Source: Nostoc sp. CHAB 5834 (GTDB lineage: Bacteria > Cyanobacteriota > Cyanobacteriia > Cyanobacteriales > Nostocaceae). Taken from it: 64,000 bases of DNA. The stretch lies in NCBI GenBank assembly GCA_020829485.1, contig JAIVFU010000025.1:17374-81373 (forward strand), written 5' to 3'. Below, one piece after another: positions 53,185 through 60,993 of this stretch. A model generated the notes under the pieces. It did no database searches, was not told where the DNA came from, and saw only the letters and a program-made list of their open reading frames with translations. Position 1 is the first letter of the stretch. Each line of letters starts with the position of its first letter. The translations under genes were made by a program, and so were the position numbers.

Positions 53185-54477
53185 TCAGCTATCGATTTTC
53201 AAAACTTGCACCTCTTCTTGTGGGTAAATTAATGTTTTACCCACCGGGAGAACAGCTAAAGCATTGGTTTGAGCTAAATTAATTAAATTGCCGGAACTTT
53301 GAATACCATCAGCTTGATGAAATTTATAAACTCCATCAATTAAATGCAATTTACCCCAAAGGTAAGTTTCGCGCTTGCCATTTGATCGCAACTCATGATG
53401 CGATCGCACTTTCAAAAACACTGGTTCCCAACCTTCAGTAATTCCCGAAAGTTTCTTGATTGCTGGTAGCACAAACCGCCAAAATGTCACCAACACAGCA
53501 GCAGGGTTTCCTGGTAAACCAAAGTAGAGTGGGGAGTGGGGAGTGGGGAGTGGGGAGTGGGGGAGATGAGGGAGTGGGGGAGATGAGGGAGTATGGGGAC
53601 TGGGGAGTGTGGCGACAGTGAGGGGTTTTCCTGGCCTCATTTCCACAGAGCGAATGTGGATTTTTGCTTTTAGTGACTCTAGAATTTTATCAACATAGTC
53701 ATAATCTCCTACTGAGACACCACCAGAAGAGAGAACTATATCAGCGATCGCAACGGCATGGGCAATAACTTTCTCCAAAGCAATTGGATCATCTTTGACT
53801 ATGCCTAAAAGTATTGGTTCTGCGCCACTTTGTCTCACCAAAGCTGCTAGCGCATACTGATTAGAATCGACAATTTGCCCCGGTTGCAACGGTTGATCAA
53901 CTGTCATCAACTCATCACCAGTGGAAAAAATTGCCACACGCGGACGGCGGTAAACACTTAATTGCCGACATTGTGCTGCTGCTAATACGGCAATTTCGGG
54001 AGCATTTAATTTAATTCCTGCTGATAGTAATTGTGTTCCAGATTGATAAAAAGATGCTTTGTGTCTGACAAATTCTTGCGGTTTTGGCGCATCCAGAATA
54101 AATACACGGTTTTCCTCGCGGCGTGTCTTTTCTTGCATGACTACAGTATCCGCACCTGCTGGGATCACCGCACCTGTGAAAATCCGCGCGGCTTGCCCTG
54201 GTTGAATTGTAGACTTGGGCTGATACCCAGCCGGAATATCTTCAACAATTTCTAAAACGGCTGGGTTTTCGCTGCTATGCTGTACATCTTCATAGCGAAC
54301 TGCAAAGCCATCCATTGCCGAATTATCCCAATGGGGAAAATCTAGCGGACTGGTGACAGGTAGTGCCAAAATCCGACTATCTGCTACTAATAAATCGACA
54401 ACTTCTGTATCACGCTGGTGATCTAACGGTTGTACTAAATTTAAAATAATTGCTTGTGCATCGCTGACTGATACCAT
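53185..54477 (-). CDS. moeA: Molybdopterin molybdenumtransferase, with repeat-encoded insert
   Basis: 430 residues from ATG 54477; GGAGG is 8 bases upstream, separated by a HIP1 site. MoeA segments: FPHWDNSAMDGFAVR, ARIFTGAVIPAGADTVVMQE, VAIFSTGDEL, QIVDSNQYALAALV, VLSSGGVSVGDYDYV, VEMRPGKPLTVA and YFGLPGNPAAVLVTFWRFV. MoeA inserts molybdenum into the pterin to form Mo cofactor. Between PLTVATL and YFGLPGNP the frame contains about 27 residues of PSPHTP/PLPTPHSPL type, coded by GGGGAGT/GGGGGAGATGAG heptamers (53526-53612). Enzymes of this family normally have a short loop there. The frame is kept, so the enzyme may still work. Confidence 0.9.
   Translation of the reverse strand: MVSVSDAQAIILNLVQPLDHQRDTEVVDLLVADSRILALPVTSPLDFPHWDNSAMDGFAVRYEDVQHSSENPAVLEIVEDIPAGYQPKSTIQPGQAARIFTGAVIPAGADTVVMQEKTRREENRVFILDAPKPQEFVRHKASFYQSGTQLLSAGIKLNAPEIAVLAAAQCRQLSVYRRPRVAIFSTGDELMTVDQPLQPGQIVDSNQYALAALVRQSGAEPILLGIVKDDPIALEKVIAHAVAIADIVLSSGGVSVGDYDYVDKILESLKAKIHIRSVEMRPGKPLTVATLPSPHTPSSPPLPHLPHSPLPTPHSPLYFGLPGNPAAVLVTFWRFVLPAIKKLSGITEGWEPVFLKVRSHHELRSNGKRETYLWGKLHLIDGVYKFHQADGIQSSGNLINLAQTNALAVLPVGKTLIYPQEEVQVLKIDS
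53526..53612. repeat. Heptamer repeats inside moeA
   Basis: GGGGAGT (x4), then GGGGGAGATGAG repeats, about 87 bp, a multiple of three. The same heptamers are intergenic at 45018-45060. Confidence 0.9.
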
Positions 54478-54520
54478 AGCGATCGCCTCCAAATTTTTCT
54501 TTTATCTCTTTGACTAATTT

Positions 54521-54552
54521 TAGATTTTAGATTTTAGATTTTAAATTTTGGA
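54521..54552. repeat. Heptamer repeat, TTTTAGA units
   Basis: Four copies of a 7-bp unit TTTTAGA upstream of moeA. Noncoding. Confidence 0.8.
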
Positions 54553-54594
54553 TTGAATTTCTGGTTGAGGCTAAATGCAAAACTATACAATATT

Positions 54595-54686
54595 AGGACT
54601 TACGCACAAATAACGGAAAATCGAACCTTATTAGGCACAGAGAACACGGAGTAATAAGAGTTTGAGAGGTATTTTGTGTAAGTCCT
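54595..54686. mobile_element. MITE family C, second copy
   Basis: AGGACTTACGCA (54595-54606) and TGTGTAAGTCCT (54675-54686), one mismatch, with the interior ACACGGAG shared with the 22211-22325 copy. Lies between the divergent or convergent ends of moeA and the kinase. Confidence 0.82.
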
Positions 54687-54739
54687 GAATATTTCTCAAA
54701 AACAGATTAAAAATTGATACCTGATAACTGTTCACTGAT

Positions 54740-56500
54740 TTAACGCCACCCTAAAAACCGCAATCCTGGGACAATTAGGTAGTAACTCACTCCTAACCAG
54801 AAGCTAATAAAAACGCCTACAGAACCAAAAAAAATCAGAGGTAACTGTAACTCTAACCAGCCTGGTTGACTAGAAAATTGGAAAATCGGAGGCGCTAACC
54901 TCAAAAGAATCAAAACTGCATAGGCGATCGCACTACCAAAGGCAGCAAACACAGCATACACTATCTGATGGCTGCGGAGTCCTAAGCTCAAGGTAAGTAG
55001 GCAAACTCCCACTAAAATTACTGCCACTAAGCCCTCGCCGCTATCTTTGGGTGTGATTAATTGCAAAATCAACCAGCCGAAGCCATAGCTAATCATGCCC
55101 ATCAGCGATGCTACTAAAAAGCGTCGCTGTTGACCAAAACACCCGGATACTGTCAGTCCCCAAGCGGTTCCCCAGCCTGCGGCGACAAATACCAAAATAT
55201 CTGCCCCAAAGACGGGTTGAGTATTTGGCACTAATTGGTTTTGCTGACTCCCAATAAATTCCACAACCTGACGACCCAAGCTTGTGTGATATGCCAAAAT
55301 AAAACCTGCGATCGCACCAAAACAAGCGCCAACATAAGCCAGAATCATCGCCCAAATCGTCGCCAAACAAGCTTGCAAAATTTTGATGATTGTCTGAGCA
55401 ATAAAAATAACGGTTTTGGTTACAGCTTGGCTAAAGTTAGCTAAAACTTGTTCAATAGCTTGTATTAGCTGTGTAAATCTTTGGGAAACTTGCGTTGAGA
55501 CTTGCTTAACGTTATCTCGCAGTTGGGCAAATAATCCTGGCGGCGGTAATGGTTGAGAAATTTTCGCCAAACGTTTTTGAATTATAGCTGCATTTGCTGG
55601 ACGCGATCGCACATCTTCCTGCACCATCTCATCCAGCAAATCTGCCAATTGGGGGTTGACATTTACCGTAGTTCGCCACCGCAATTTACCCGTTTGCTGA
55701 TCTTCCAACTCTAGCGGGTACTTGCCTGTTAGTAATTCAATCACCGTTCGACCAAGGGCATAAAAATCGGCACTTGGCCCGACAATCCCCCCAGTCACTT
55801 GTTCTGGTGGACTGTAGCCAGAAGAAAATAATCGGGTGGAACTAGACTGAGAACGCAGCTTAGAGGCGCTAAATTGTTTTGCTCCTCCAAAATCAATTAG
55901 TACTAAGCGATCGCCCTCTCTTTGCCCTTGCGGCGGGGTTAAAGATGGCAAGGAAGTGCCCAGCATTAAATTAGAAGGTTTGATATCCCGGTGAAGAATC
56001 TGACGTTTGTGTAATTCTTGTAAAATCTCTACAGCTTGGGCAAACCAGTTTAAAACCAAATCCTCTGGACAGCCTTGGGGAAACTTTTTTAATATCTCCT
56101 CTAAAGTTTGCCCATTGATTTTTTCCATTACCAGACAAGGCAATTGGTGCGGTTTGGGGTTAAACAGTTGTACCTGAAAATACCCTTCGGCATCGACTCT
56201 GGGGACACCTGGATGGTGCAAACTAGATAAAACCGCCGCTTCTTGGGTAAATAACTCCAGTGCCTTTGGCGAATCTTCTACCAACACCTTCAGCACTTTC
56301 TCTGTTTGAGTTTTTTCATCCCAAACCGTGTAAATTTGAGCAAATCCTCCCGACCCCAAAGGCTGAAGTGGAACATAGCGGTCTAACAGTTCTAGCGGTG
56401 CGCCACAACTGTTGCAAAATTTGTTTCCCCAAGGCTGAGGATAAGGACGTTGACAATCAGGATTTATACAGTGAACCGCCCTCTGAGTGATGTGAGACAC
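54740..56500 (-). CDS. Ser/Thr protein kinase with N-terminal zinc ribbon and membrane domain
   Basis: 586 residues from a GTG start. A zinc ribbon is at the N-terminus: C11, C16, C29 and C32 (HCINPDCQ, KFCNSCG). The Hanks-type kinase domain covers about 42-305: LGSGGFAQIY, catalytic Lys in VLKVLVED, HRDIKPSNLM and VLIDFGGAKQF. The C-terminus has several membrane helices (AMILAYVGACFGAIAGFILA, LMGMISYGFGWLILQLI, VAVILVGVCLLTLSLGL, ALLFF-like end). The membrane part links it to an unknown signal. No substrate or phosphatase gene is adjacent. The alternative of a pseudo-kinase is unlikely because all motifs are intact. Confidence 0.9.
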   Translation of the reverse strand: MSHITQRAVHCINPDCQRPYPQPWGNKFCNSCGAPLELLDRYVPLQPLGSGGFAQIYTVWDEKTQTEKVLKVLVEDSPKALELFTQEAAVLSSLHHPGVPRVDAEGYFQVQLFNPKPHQLPCLVMEKINGQTLEEILKKFPQGCPEDLVLNWFAQAVEILQELHKRQILHRDIKPSNLMLGTSLPSLTPPQGQREGDRLVLIDFGGAKQFSASKLRSQSSSTRLFSSGYSPPEQVTGGIVGPSADFYALGRTVIELLTGKYPLELEDQQTGKLRWRTTVNVNPQLADLLDEMVQEDVRSRPANAAIIQKRLAKISQPLPPPGLFAQLRDNVKQVSTQVSQRFTQLIQAIEQVLANFSQAVTKTVIFIAQTIIKILQACLATIWAMILAYVGACFGAIAGFILAYHTSLGRQVVEFIGSQQNQLVPNTQPVFGADILVFVAAGWGTAWGLTVSGCFGQQRRFLVASLMGMISYGFGWLILQLITPKDSGEGLVAVILVGVCLLTLSLGLRSHQIVYAVFAAFGSAIAYAVLILLRLAPPIFQFSSQPGWLELQLPLIFFGSVGVFISFWLGVSYYLIVPGLRFLGWR

Positions 56501-56569
56501 AACCGCTACAATACAAAGGCTGACTTGATTTTAGCGTTTCTTTAGGTTTCCTGATTTTAAAATAGCCAA

Positions 56570-56692
56570 GGGACTTCCAAATAAAAAAATATACAACTAT
56601 TTATTGTGGGGTGGGCGACACAAGAGCCTATAGTCTAAGGCGCTCATGTTGCCCACCCCACAAGATTGGATAATTTATTTCTTGGAAGTCCC
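56570..56692. mobile_element. 123-bp hairpin MITE, GGGACTTCCA ends (family H)
   Basis: GGGACTTCCAA (56570-56580) and TTGGAAGTCCC (56682-56692) are inverted repeats. Inside, TTGTGGGGTGGGC and GCCCACCCCACAAG form a second hairpin. The right half is shared with 25611-25700. Between the kinase start and the rpsU terminator. Confidence 0.82.
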
Positions 56693-56702
56693 CAAAAGGA
56701 AA

Positions 56703-56725
56703 ACCCTCATAAAATCTATGAGGGT
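56703..56725 (-). terminator. rpsU terminator
   Basis: ACCCTCAT, 7-base loop, ATGAGGGT. On the - strand the stem is followed by TTTTCCTTTT. It starts 24 bases past the rpsU stop. Confidence 0.85.
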
Positions 56726-56748
56726 ATTCGTTATATTTATGTCAGCCC

Positions 56749-56937
56749 TTAGTTACGAAAGCTTCTCTTACTTTGTCTGTGCTTGGCAACTTCTTTGCGC
56801 TTGCGTTTTTCTAGGGGCGTTTCAAAATGGCGATGCTTTCTCATGTCTGGAAAAATTCCAGCCTTAGAAACTTCTCGCTTAAATCGCCGTAAGGCTGATT
56901 CAATGTGTTCATTGTCACCTACAATTACTTGGGTCAT
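56749..56937 (-). CDS. rpsU: Ribosomal protein S21
   Basis: 62 residues, basic, typical S21: [20 protein letters not shown], then [19 protein letters not shown] and [12 protein letters not shown]. It is needed for the 30S initiation region near the anti-Shine-Dalgarno. It lies downstream of the RNA-binding protein gene on the same strand; in Anabaena an rbpA-rpsU pair is a known cold-regulated operon, so the same is likely here. An intervening hairpin (56992-57017) may tune readthrough. Confidence 0.97.
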   Translation of the reverse strand: MTQVIVGDNEHIESALRRFKREVSKAGIFPDMRKHRHFETPLEKRKRKEVAKHRQSKRSFRN

Positions 56938-56991
56938 TATCTCTCCTAACTAAGTTGACTTCATCAATGGCTATGGAAGCACTAAACATTA

Positions 56992-57017
56992 CAAAAAAAA
57001 GACAGACACCTTGTCTG
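56992..57017 (-). terminator. Attenuator-like hairpin between rbp and rpsU
   Basis: CAGACA and TGTCTG with a 3-base loop, followed on the - strand by TCTTTTTTTTG. It lies 40 bases past the rbp stop and before rpsU. It should partly end transcription of rbp. Confidence 0.75.
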
Positions 57018-57055
57018 ACCTTAAGACTCTAGGTAAATTTTTTTTGTTTCCAACA

Positions 57056-57379
57056 TTAGTAGCGGTTGCGTCCACCGCCGCCACCACCGCCGTATCCTCC
57101 TCTACCACCACCAAAGGAGCCTCTGTCACCTCTATCTTCTTTGGGTTTAGCCTTATTCACTTTCAGGTCACGACCCATCCACTCAGCACCATCGAGAGCT
57201 TCAATGGCAGCTGCTTCTTCAGCTTCGGTTCCCATTTCCACAAAAGCAAAGCCGCGTGGACGACCTGTTTCACGGTCAGTAGGTACTTGAACCCGTTTTA
57301 CAGTACCATATTCTGCAAAAATACCACTTAAATCTTCTTGTGTAACGTCATACGAGAGGTTACCTACATAAATTGACAT
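57056..57379 (-). CDS. rbp: Cold-type RNA-binding protein, RRM family
   Basis: 107 residues. One RRM with RNP2 IYVGNL at the N-terminus and RNP1 RGFAFVEM, then a glycine-rich tail ([14 protein letters not shown]). Cyanobacterial Rbp proteins bind RNA and are induced by cold; the Gly-rich tail is usual. The ATG has an AGAGA-like ribosome site. The 5' leader upstream of 57379 is long and may hold cold-regulation sequences, but I cannot identify a cold-shock box. Co-transcribed with rpsU is likely. Confidence 0.93.
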   Translation of the reverse strand: MSIYVGNLSYDVTQEDLSGIFAEYGTVKRVQVPTDRETGRPRGFAFVEMGTEAEEAAAIEALDGAEWMGRDLKVNKAKPKEDRGDRGSFGGGRGGYGGGGGGGRNRY

Positions 57380-58258
57380 CGATTCTCTCCAAAATCATCA
57401 CTGTGTAGAGATTTTAATTTCTCTGAGTAGTCTGTAAATACTAAAAGGAAAAAGCCTTTCAATACTAAAACCAAAGACATCACCAAATTAACTCTCCTAA
57501 TCTAGGATGACATACGAGCCAACTCTCTGCATCCAGTAGATCGTTAACAGATAATTAACTAGTGATGCGATCGCGTGGGTGCGATCGCCTGCCCCCACCT
57601 ACCATAAGTACAGCCCACCACAAAAAAGGGTTGGAAATGGAAGAAGATAAATCCTGTAAGGTGATCAAGGAAATCAGACATGCAGGGGCGTATCTTTAAT
57701 ATCCGAATTGAACGTTTGACTGTATTAACCAAAAGTATTACTCCCAAATTTTAATATGAAAGGCAAAGTCAGGCAACAAATATAAGGTATGCCTACTTGT
57801 ACTCCTTTGAAGAACCACCTACCGTCATAGGTGTGTGTCATCGTCAACAAAATTGGAACTGAGTCTTAGTTACAAGTTTCCCCTATGGGAGGCAAAATAT
57901 TTAAAAGCCTTCTGATTTCTGGCTTCTGGCTTCTGCTTTAAAGGACGTAACCTTCAATCATTACCAAAAGTTGCCAAGAACGGAATTTTCGTGCAATATT
58001 ACTTGCCAAAATTATTAAGCAATGTTTCGTCAACAATCTCTACGCTATATCAATACCTTCGCCAAATCGAAAAATACCTCGATTCGTAGGTTGGGTTGAG
58101 GCACAAAACCCAACAAATACGTTGGGTTTTGCTTCCCTACGGGACGCTACGCGAACGCTCAACCCAACCTACAAAAAACGGCGAAGGTATTGTATATTTA
58201 TCCCTATTTGAGAAATTCGTCGATGGTATCTGGTATCCCTATCTCGGCTCAATACTAA
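57380..58258. other. Long noncoding leader region with a MITE
   Basis: 880 bases without a supported gene. Near 57566-57590 two HIP1 octamers are close together. A 62-codon frame at 57559-57747 on the - strand has no support. 58051-58192 is a MITE. The first 200 bases are probably rbp leader. Confidence 0.55.
58051..58192. mobile_element. 142-bp MITE, CAATACCTTCGCC ends (family I)
   Basis: Perfect 13-bp inverted repeats CAATACCTTCGCC (58051-58063) and GGCGAAGGTATTG (58180-58192), flanked by TATAT on the left and TATAT on the right. The interior is the GTAGGTTGGGTT double hairpin also at 21288-21359. No coding capacity. Confidence 0.85.
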
Positions 58259-58846
58259 TTAAGGTTCTACTAACACTGGTGTACCAAGTTTGACCATTTC
58301 ATACAGTTCACGGACATTTTCGTTATACATCCGAACACAACCGCCAGAAACTGCTTTTCCGATAGATGATCTATCAGGAGTGCCATGAAATCCGATGTAT
58401 TCTCTACCAACATTCCAAAATGCAATCCAGCGTTCTCCCAATGGATTATTTGCACCCGGTATAACTAATTTTCCAGTTTTAGGATTTGTCCAATCAGGGT
58501 TTTTCAACATCTCAATAACTTTAAACTTTCCTAATGGCGTTTCCAATCCTGATTTACCAACTGCCACTGGGTAGCTAGCTTGTAAACTGTCTCCTTTATA
58601 TACATACAGTTGCCGTGTACTTCTTTTAAGCACTAGACGGATGTGTTGTTTTGGAGCTATTGCAGTAGTTAGTTTTACTTTAGGAGGTGCTGGCTTCTCA
58701 ATTGTCTTTCGGGAATCTGCACCTTGCAAAACAGTCACATTAGCATTATGTTGTGATTGTATCCAAAAAAATAATCCGATTGCACCAAAAATAATACTTA
58801 AACCAGTAGGAAAATATAGGCTATTCTTTATTATCTTGATCTGCAT
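58259..58846 (-). CDS. L,D-transpeptidase (YkuD family)
   Basis: 195 residues. One N-terminal membrane helix (GLSIIFGAIGLFFWIQ). The YkuD catalytic domain: IRLVLKRSTRQLYVYKG, SYPVAVGKSGLETPLGKFKV, WIAFWNVGREYIGFHGTPDR and AVSGGCVRMYNENVRELYEM, with His154 and Cys170 as the catalytic pair. Such enzymes make 3-3 crosslinks or attach proteins to peptidoglycan. The protein is likely exported and anchored. Ends next to a repeat-rich stretch. Confidence 0.92.
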   Translation of the reverse strand: MQIKIIKNSLYFPTGLSIIFGAIGLFFWIQSQHNANVTVLQGADSRKTIEKPAPPKVKLTTAIAPKQHIRLVLKRSTRQLYVYKGDSLQASYPVAVGKSGLETPLGKFKVIEMLKNPDWTNPKTGKLVIPGANNPLGERWIAFWNVGREYIGFHGTPDRSSIGKAVSGGCVRMYNENVRELYEMVKLGTPVLVEP

Positions 58847-59416
58847 AAACTATCTATCTTGATAATAGGACTAGTAATGAAGATTGCCTAAATAAATCAC
58901 GGCTATCAGGTTCTAAGTAAGCCTCATAGCCAATTTTGGATTTATTGTTGCACTTCCCCTTTATTTTACCTTCCAACTAAACCCCTATTGGATTAATAAA
59001 AAATGCTCAGAATTCAAGAATCAACCAGCTTCATTTCTGACTTATGATTTTTGCTTTTCTAGTTTGGCCTTTTTTATTAATTTTTCAGAAATCTATAGCG
59101 GTTCCCATTCAGATGCAGTACAACATTATATCGCCAAGTGTAGGGGCACGGCAGTGCCCATAGGTGTCAACTTAAGCTCAAATGCATGTCCCACATTTTA
59201 CCCCCCTTAATCCCCCCAATACATTGGGGGGGGAAACAGGAAATTTGTTCCCTCCCCTTTGCAACGGGAGGGTTAGGGTGGGGTGACGCGGTGACTGATG
59301 GGAAGCCAGAGAACTGAATATCACGTCTTGGCAAGGGTTTCACCTTAAGTTGACACCAATGGGCAGTGCCGTGCCCCTACTGAATGTACCTCACATAAAC
59401 GAGAACCGCTATATTT
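58847..59416. other. Intergenic region with nested repeats
   Basis: 570 bases. 59140-59380 holds a GTAGGGGCACGGCA palindrome split by a family D MITE. The left part (58847-59130) is AT-rich without a gene. Confidence 0.6.
59163..59357. mobile_element. 195-bp MITE, intact copy (family D)
   Basis: Ends GGTGTCAACTTAAG and CTTAAGTTGACACC are inverted repeats. It sits between GTAGGGGCACGGCAGTGCC (59142) and GGGCAGTGCCGTGCCCCTAC (59361), whose arms pair. Thus it is either inside a GTAGGGGCAC palindrome or those arms are the true ends of a longer element. It defines the ancestral state of the disrupted copy at 39953-40486. Confidence 0.85.
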
Positions 59417-59830
59417 TTACCCCCTCCTAATTGGGAAGTTTTGAGGTATTGAAGGTATTCTTGGAGATGATCTAACAGGTCTTCTTATCCTCCTTTGTTG
59501 AATACTTTCTCTCTCTGGTGTATATCTTACTGACCGAACCCGTGGTTTATATTCTCGTCTAACAATAACTCTCTCACGTCGTCTAGCCCGTGTTGTAGAT
59601 TCTCTTGTACCACCTGATTTATCTGGTCTAAAAGCGAGTTGGTTACTTTTTCTTGGGCGTTGCGATCCTTGTATTGCACGTCCTGCAACAGGCGGTTCAC
59701 TAAATGTATTTTTATTTTGTTCTATTGCCGAACCTGCGACAGGTATCTCTTGCGCCATTAACCTTTGTGCTGAAAGACAACTTAAACTCACAAAAACAAC
59801 TAGACTAGTGGCAGAAAGTATAAGTCTCAT
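59417..59830 (-). CDS. Secreted arginine-rich small protein
   Basis: 137 residues. Signal peptide MRLILSATSLVVFVSLSCLS, cleavage near LMAQE. The mature protein is Arg- and Pro-rich with repeated SAIEQ/GRAIQG, then RARRRERVIVRREYKPR, RRIRRPVRSSPRIPS. A family is not recognised. The basic charge suggests binding to a polyanion, such as acidic polysaccharide or nucleic acid, outside the membrane (inference). It is the last gene of the right-end group on the - strand, 86 bp after the secreted MORN gene. Confidence 0.65.
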   Translation of the reverse strand: MRLILSATSLVVFVSLSCLSAQRLMAQEIPVAGSAIEQNKNTFSEPPVAGRAIQGSQRPRKSNQLAFRPDKSGGTRESTTRARRRERVIVRREYKPRVRSVRYTPERESIQQRRIRRPVRSSPRIPSIPQNFPIRRG

Positions 59831-59916
59831 ATTCTTTAATAACCTTTGGTCTATTAGTTCATTTCAGTTTAACATTGTCAGAATGCCAAACTAAATCAAT
59901 TAGATTTATGTCCACA

Positions 59917-60609
59917 CTATCGATAGTTGCTGTTGAACTCCTTACATGACAAATTCTCACTTCCTTCTAACTTATCTTCACGCCACAATCCGTCTTGCTC
60001 AGTCTTATCTTTAAAAACATATATTCCTTTGCCTTGACATTTATTGTTAACAAAGCTTCCTCTATATTCATTTTGATTTCTCAATTTCAAACGTCCCAGA
60101 CCTTGGAATTTATCGTCTTTAAACTCACCTAAATAATAATTAATAATATTACTTTCTACTGGATATGATAACCTCCCACATCCATCACGCTTATTATTTT
60201 TAAACTCTCCATAATATTGAAAACCATTATTCTTAAAAACTATCAGCCCTCTACCATTGGCTTCTTTTGTTTTTGGATTTATATCGCCGTAGTATTTATA
60301 AGTGCTATTTTCCCACGTTGGCTTCCCTTTAGCTGTAGGGGGTGAGGATAGTTCTTGGTCGTTATCGCAAGGTAATTGAGAAAATTCTAAAGAAGTTGGT
60401 GTGGTTGTAGGTACTGGTGGGGTTGTTGGTGTTATATCTGGTGTTGTTGTGGGTACTGGTACAGTATTTGATTCAGGAGTTGTTGTAGGTCCTGGTACAG
60501 TATTTAAGTCAGGAGTTGTTTGTTGCCCTAGTATTTTTTGTATTGGAAAAAGGGTTAAACTTGTAGAAATCAATAAACAAGAAAAAGAAAGTATAGATTT
60601 TATTTTCAT
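59917..60609 (-). CDS. Secreted MORN-repeat protein
   Basis: 230 residues. Signal peptide MKIKSILSFSCLLISTSLTL, cleavage near ILGQQ. A Thr/Pro linker of tandem TTPxxNTVPxP units follows, then a MORN region at about residues 105-220 with four or five units (YYGDINPKTKEANGRGLIVF, YYGEFKNNKRDGCGRLSY, YLGEFKDDKFQGLGRLKL, YRGSFVNNKCQGKGIYVF). Its MORN part is almost the same as the C-terminus of the kinase at 60994, at DNA and protein level. So the two arose by a recent duplication. MORN repeats usually bind lipids or proteins; a role outside the membrane is inferred. Confidence 0.85.
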   Translation of the reverse strand: MKIKSILSFSCLLISTSLTLFPIQKILGQQTTPDLNTVPGPTTTPESNTVPVPTTTPDITPTTPPVPTTTPTSLEFSQLPCDNDQELSSPPTAKGKPTWENSTYKYYGDINPKTKEANGRGLIVFKNNGFQYYGEFKNNKRDGCGRLSYPVESNIINYYLGEFKDDKFQGLGRLKLRNQNEYRGSFVNNKCQGKGIYVFKDKTEQDGLWREDKLEGSENLSCKEFNSNYR

Positions 60610-60665
60610 AAAGAACCTTTGCTTTTGTTATGTGTACAGTACCTGAAATTTATTTACCATTATTA

Positions 60666-60687
60666 ATTAGTCTAAAATTAGACTAAT
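60666..60687. terminator. Palindromic hairpin upstream of MORN gene
   Basis: ATTAGTCTAA and TTAGACTAAT with a 2-base centre. AT-rich, weak, between two genes on the - strand. Could be a weak terminator of the kinase-MORN gene, but the MITE lies between. Confidence 0.35.
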
Positions 60688-60695
60688 TATAAGGC

Positions 60696-60812
60696 TACCG
60701 TTCAGTTAAGCCCAAAAACTTTGGTAGAGACGCGTTAGCGTAGCGGGACGAAGTACAATTTCGCGTCTCTACAGGTCTAAAATCAGTACCAAAAATCCTT
60801 AACTGAACTGTA
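60696..60812. mobile_element. 117-bp MITE, TACCGTTCAGTTAAG ends (family G)
   Basis: TACCGTTCAGTTAAG (60696-60710) and CTTAACTGAACTGTA (60798-60812), one mismatch. Outer TA fits a TA target. Interior is the GAGACGCG...CGCGTCTC palindrome. One end recurs at 46757-46771. It lies between the secreted MORN gene and the kinase-MORN gene and separates them. Confidence 0.82.
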
Positions 60813-60993
60813 TTGAATTATAAGGTGAAGAATCAGGACTTGAAAGAATTATATTACATAACAAGTGTAACTCGATTAAAATTTAGTATAATTATTTTTA
60901 ATATATCAACTCAATCAGTTTTTAGTTCATAAAAATCAAATTTTTAGGGGTGAGCATCACCTAAGTCAAGAAATTGAAATAATTAAAAATATT
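60813..60993. other. AT-rich spacer before the kinase-MORN stop
   Basis: Noncoding. Together with the MITE it forms the 384-bp gap between the MORN gene and the kinase-MORN gene. Confidence 0.5.

Noticed and set aside
57559..57747. 62-codon frame upstream of rbp
   Set aside because: Lies in a probable leader with HIP1 sites; no domain.
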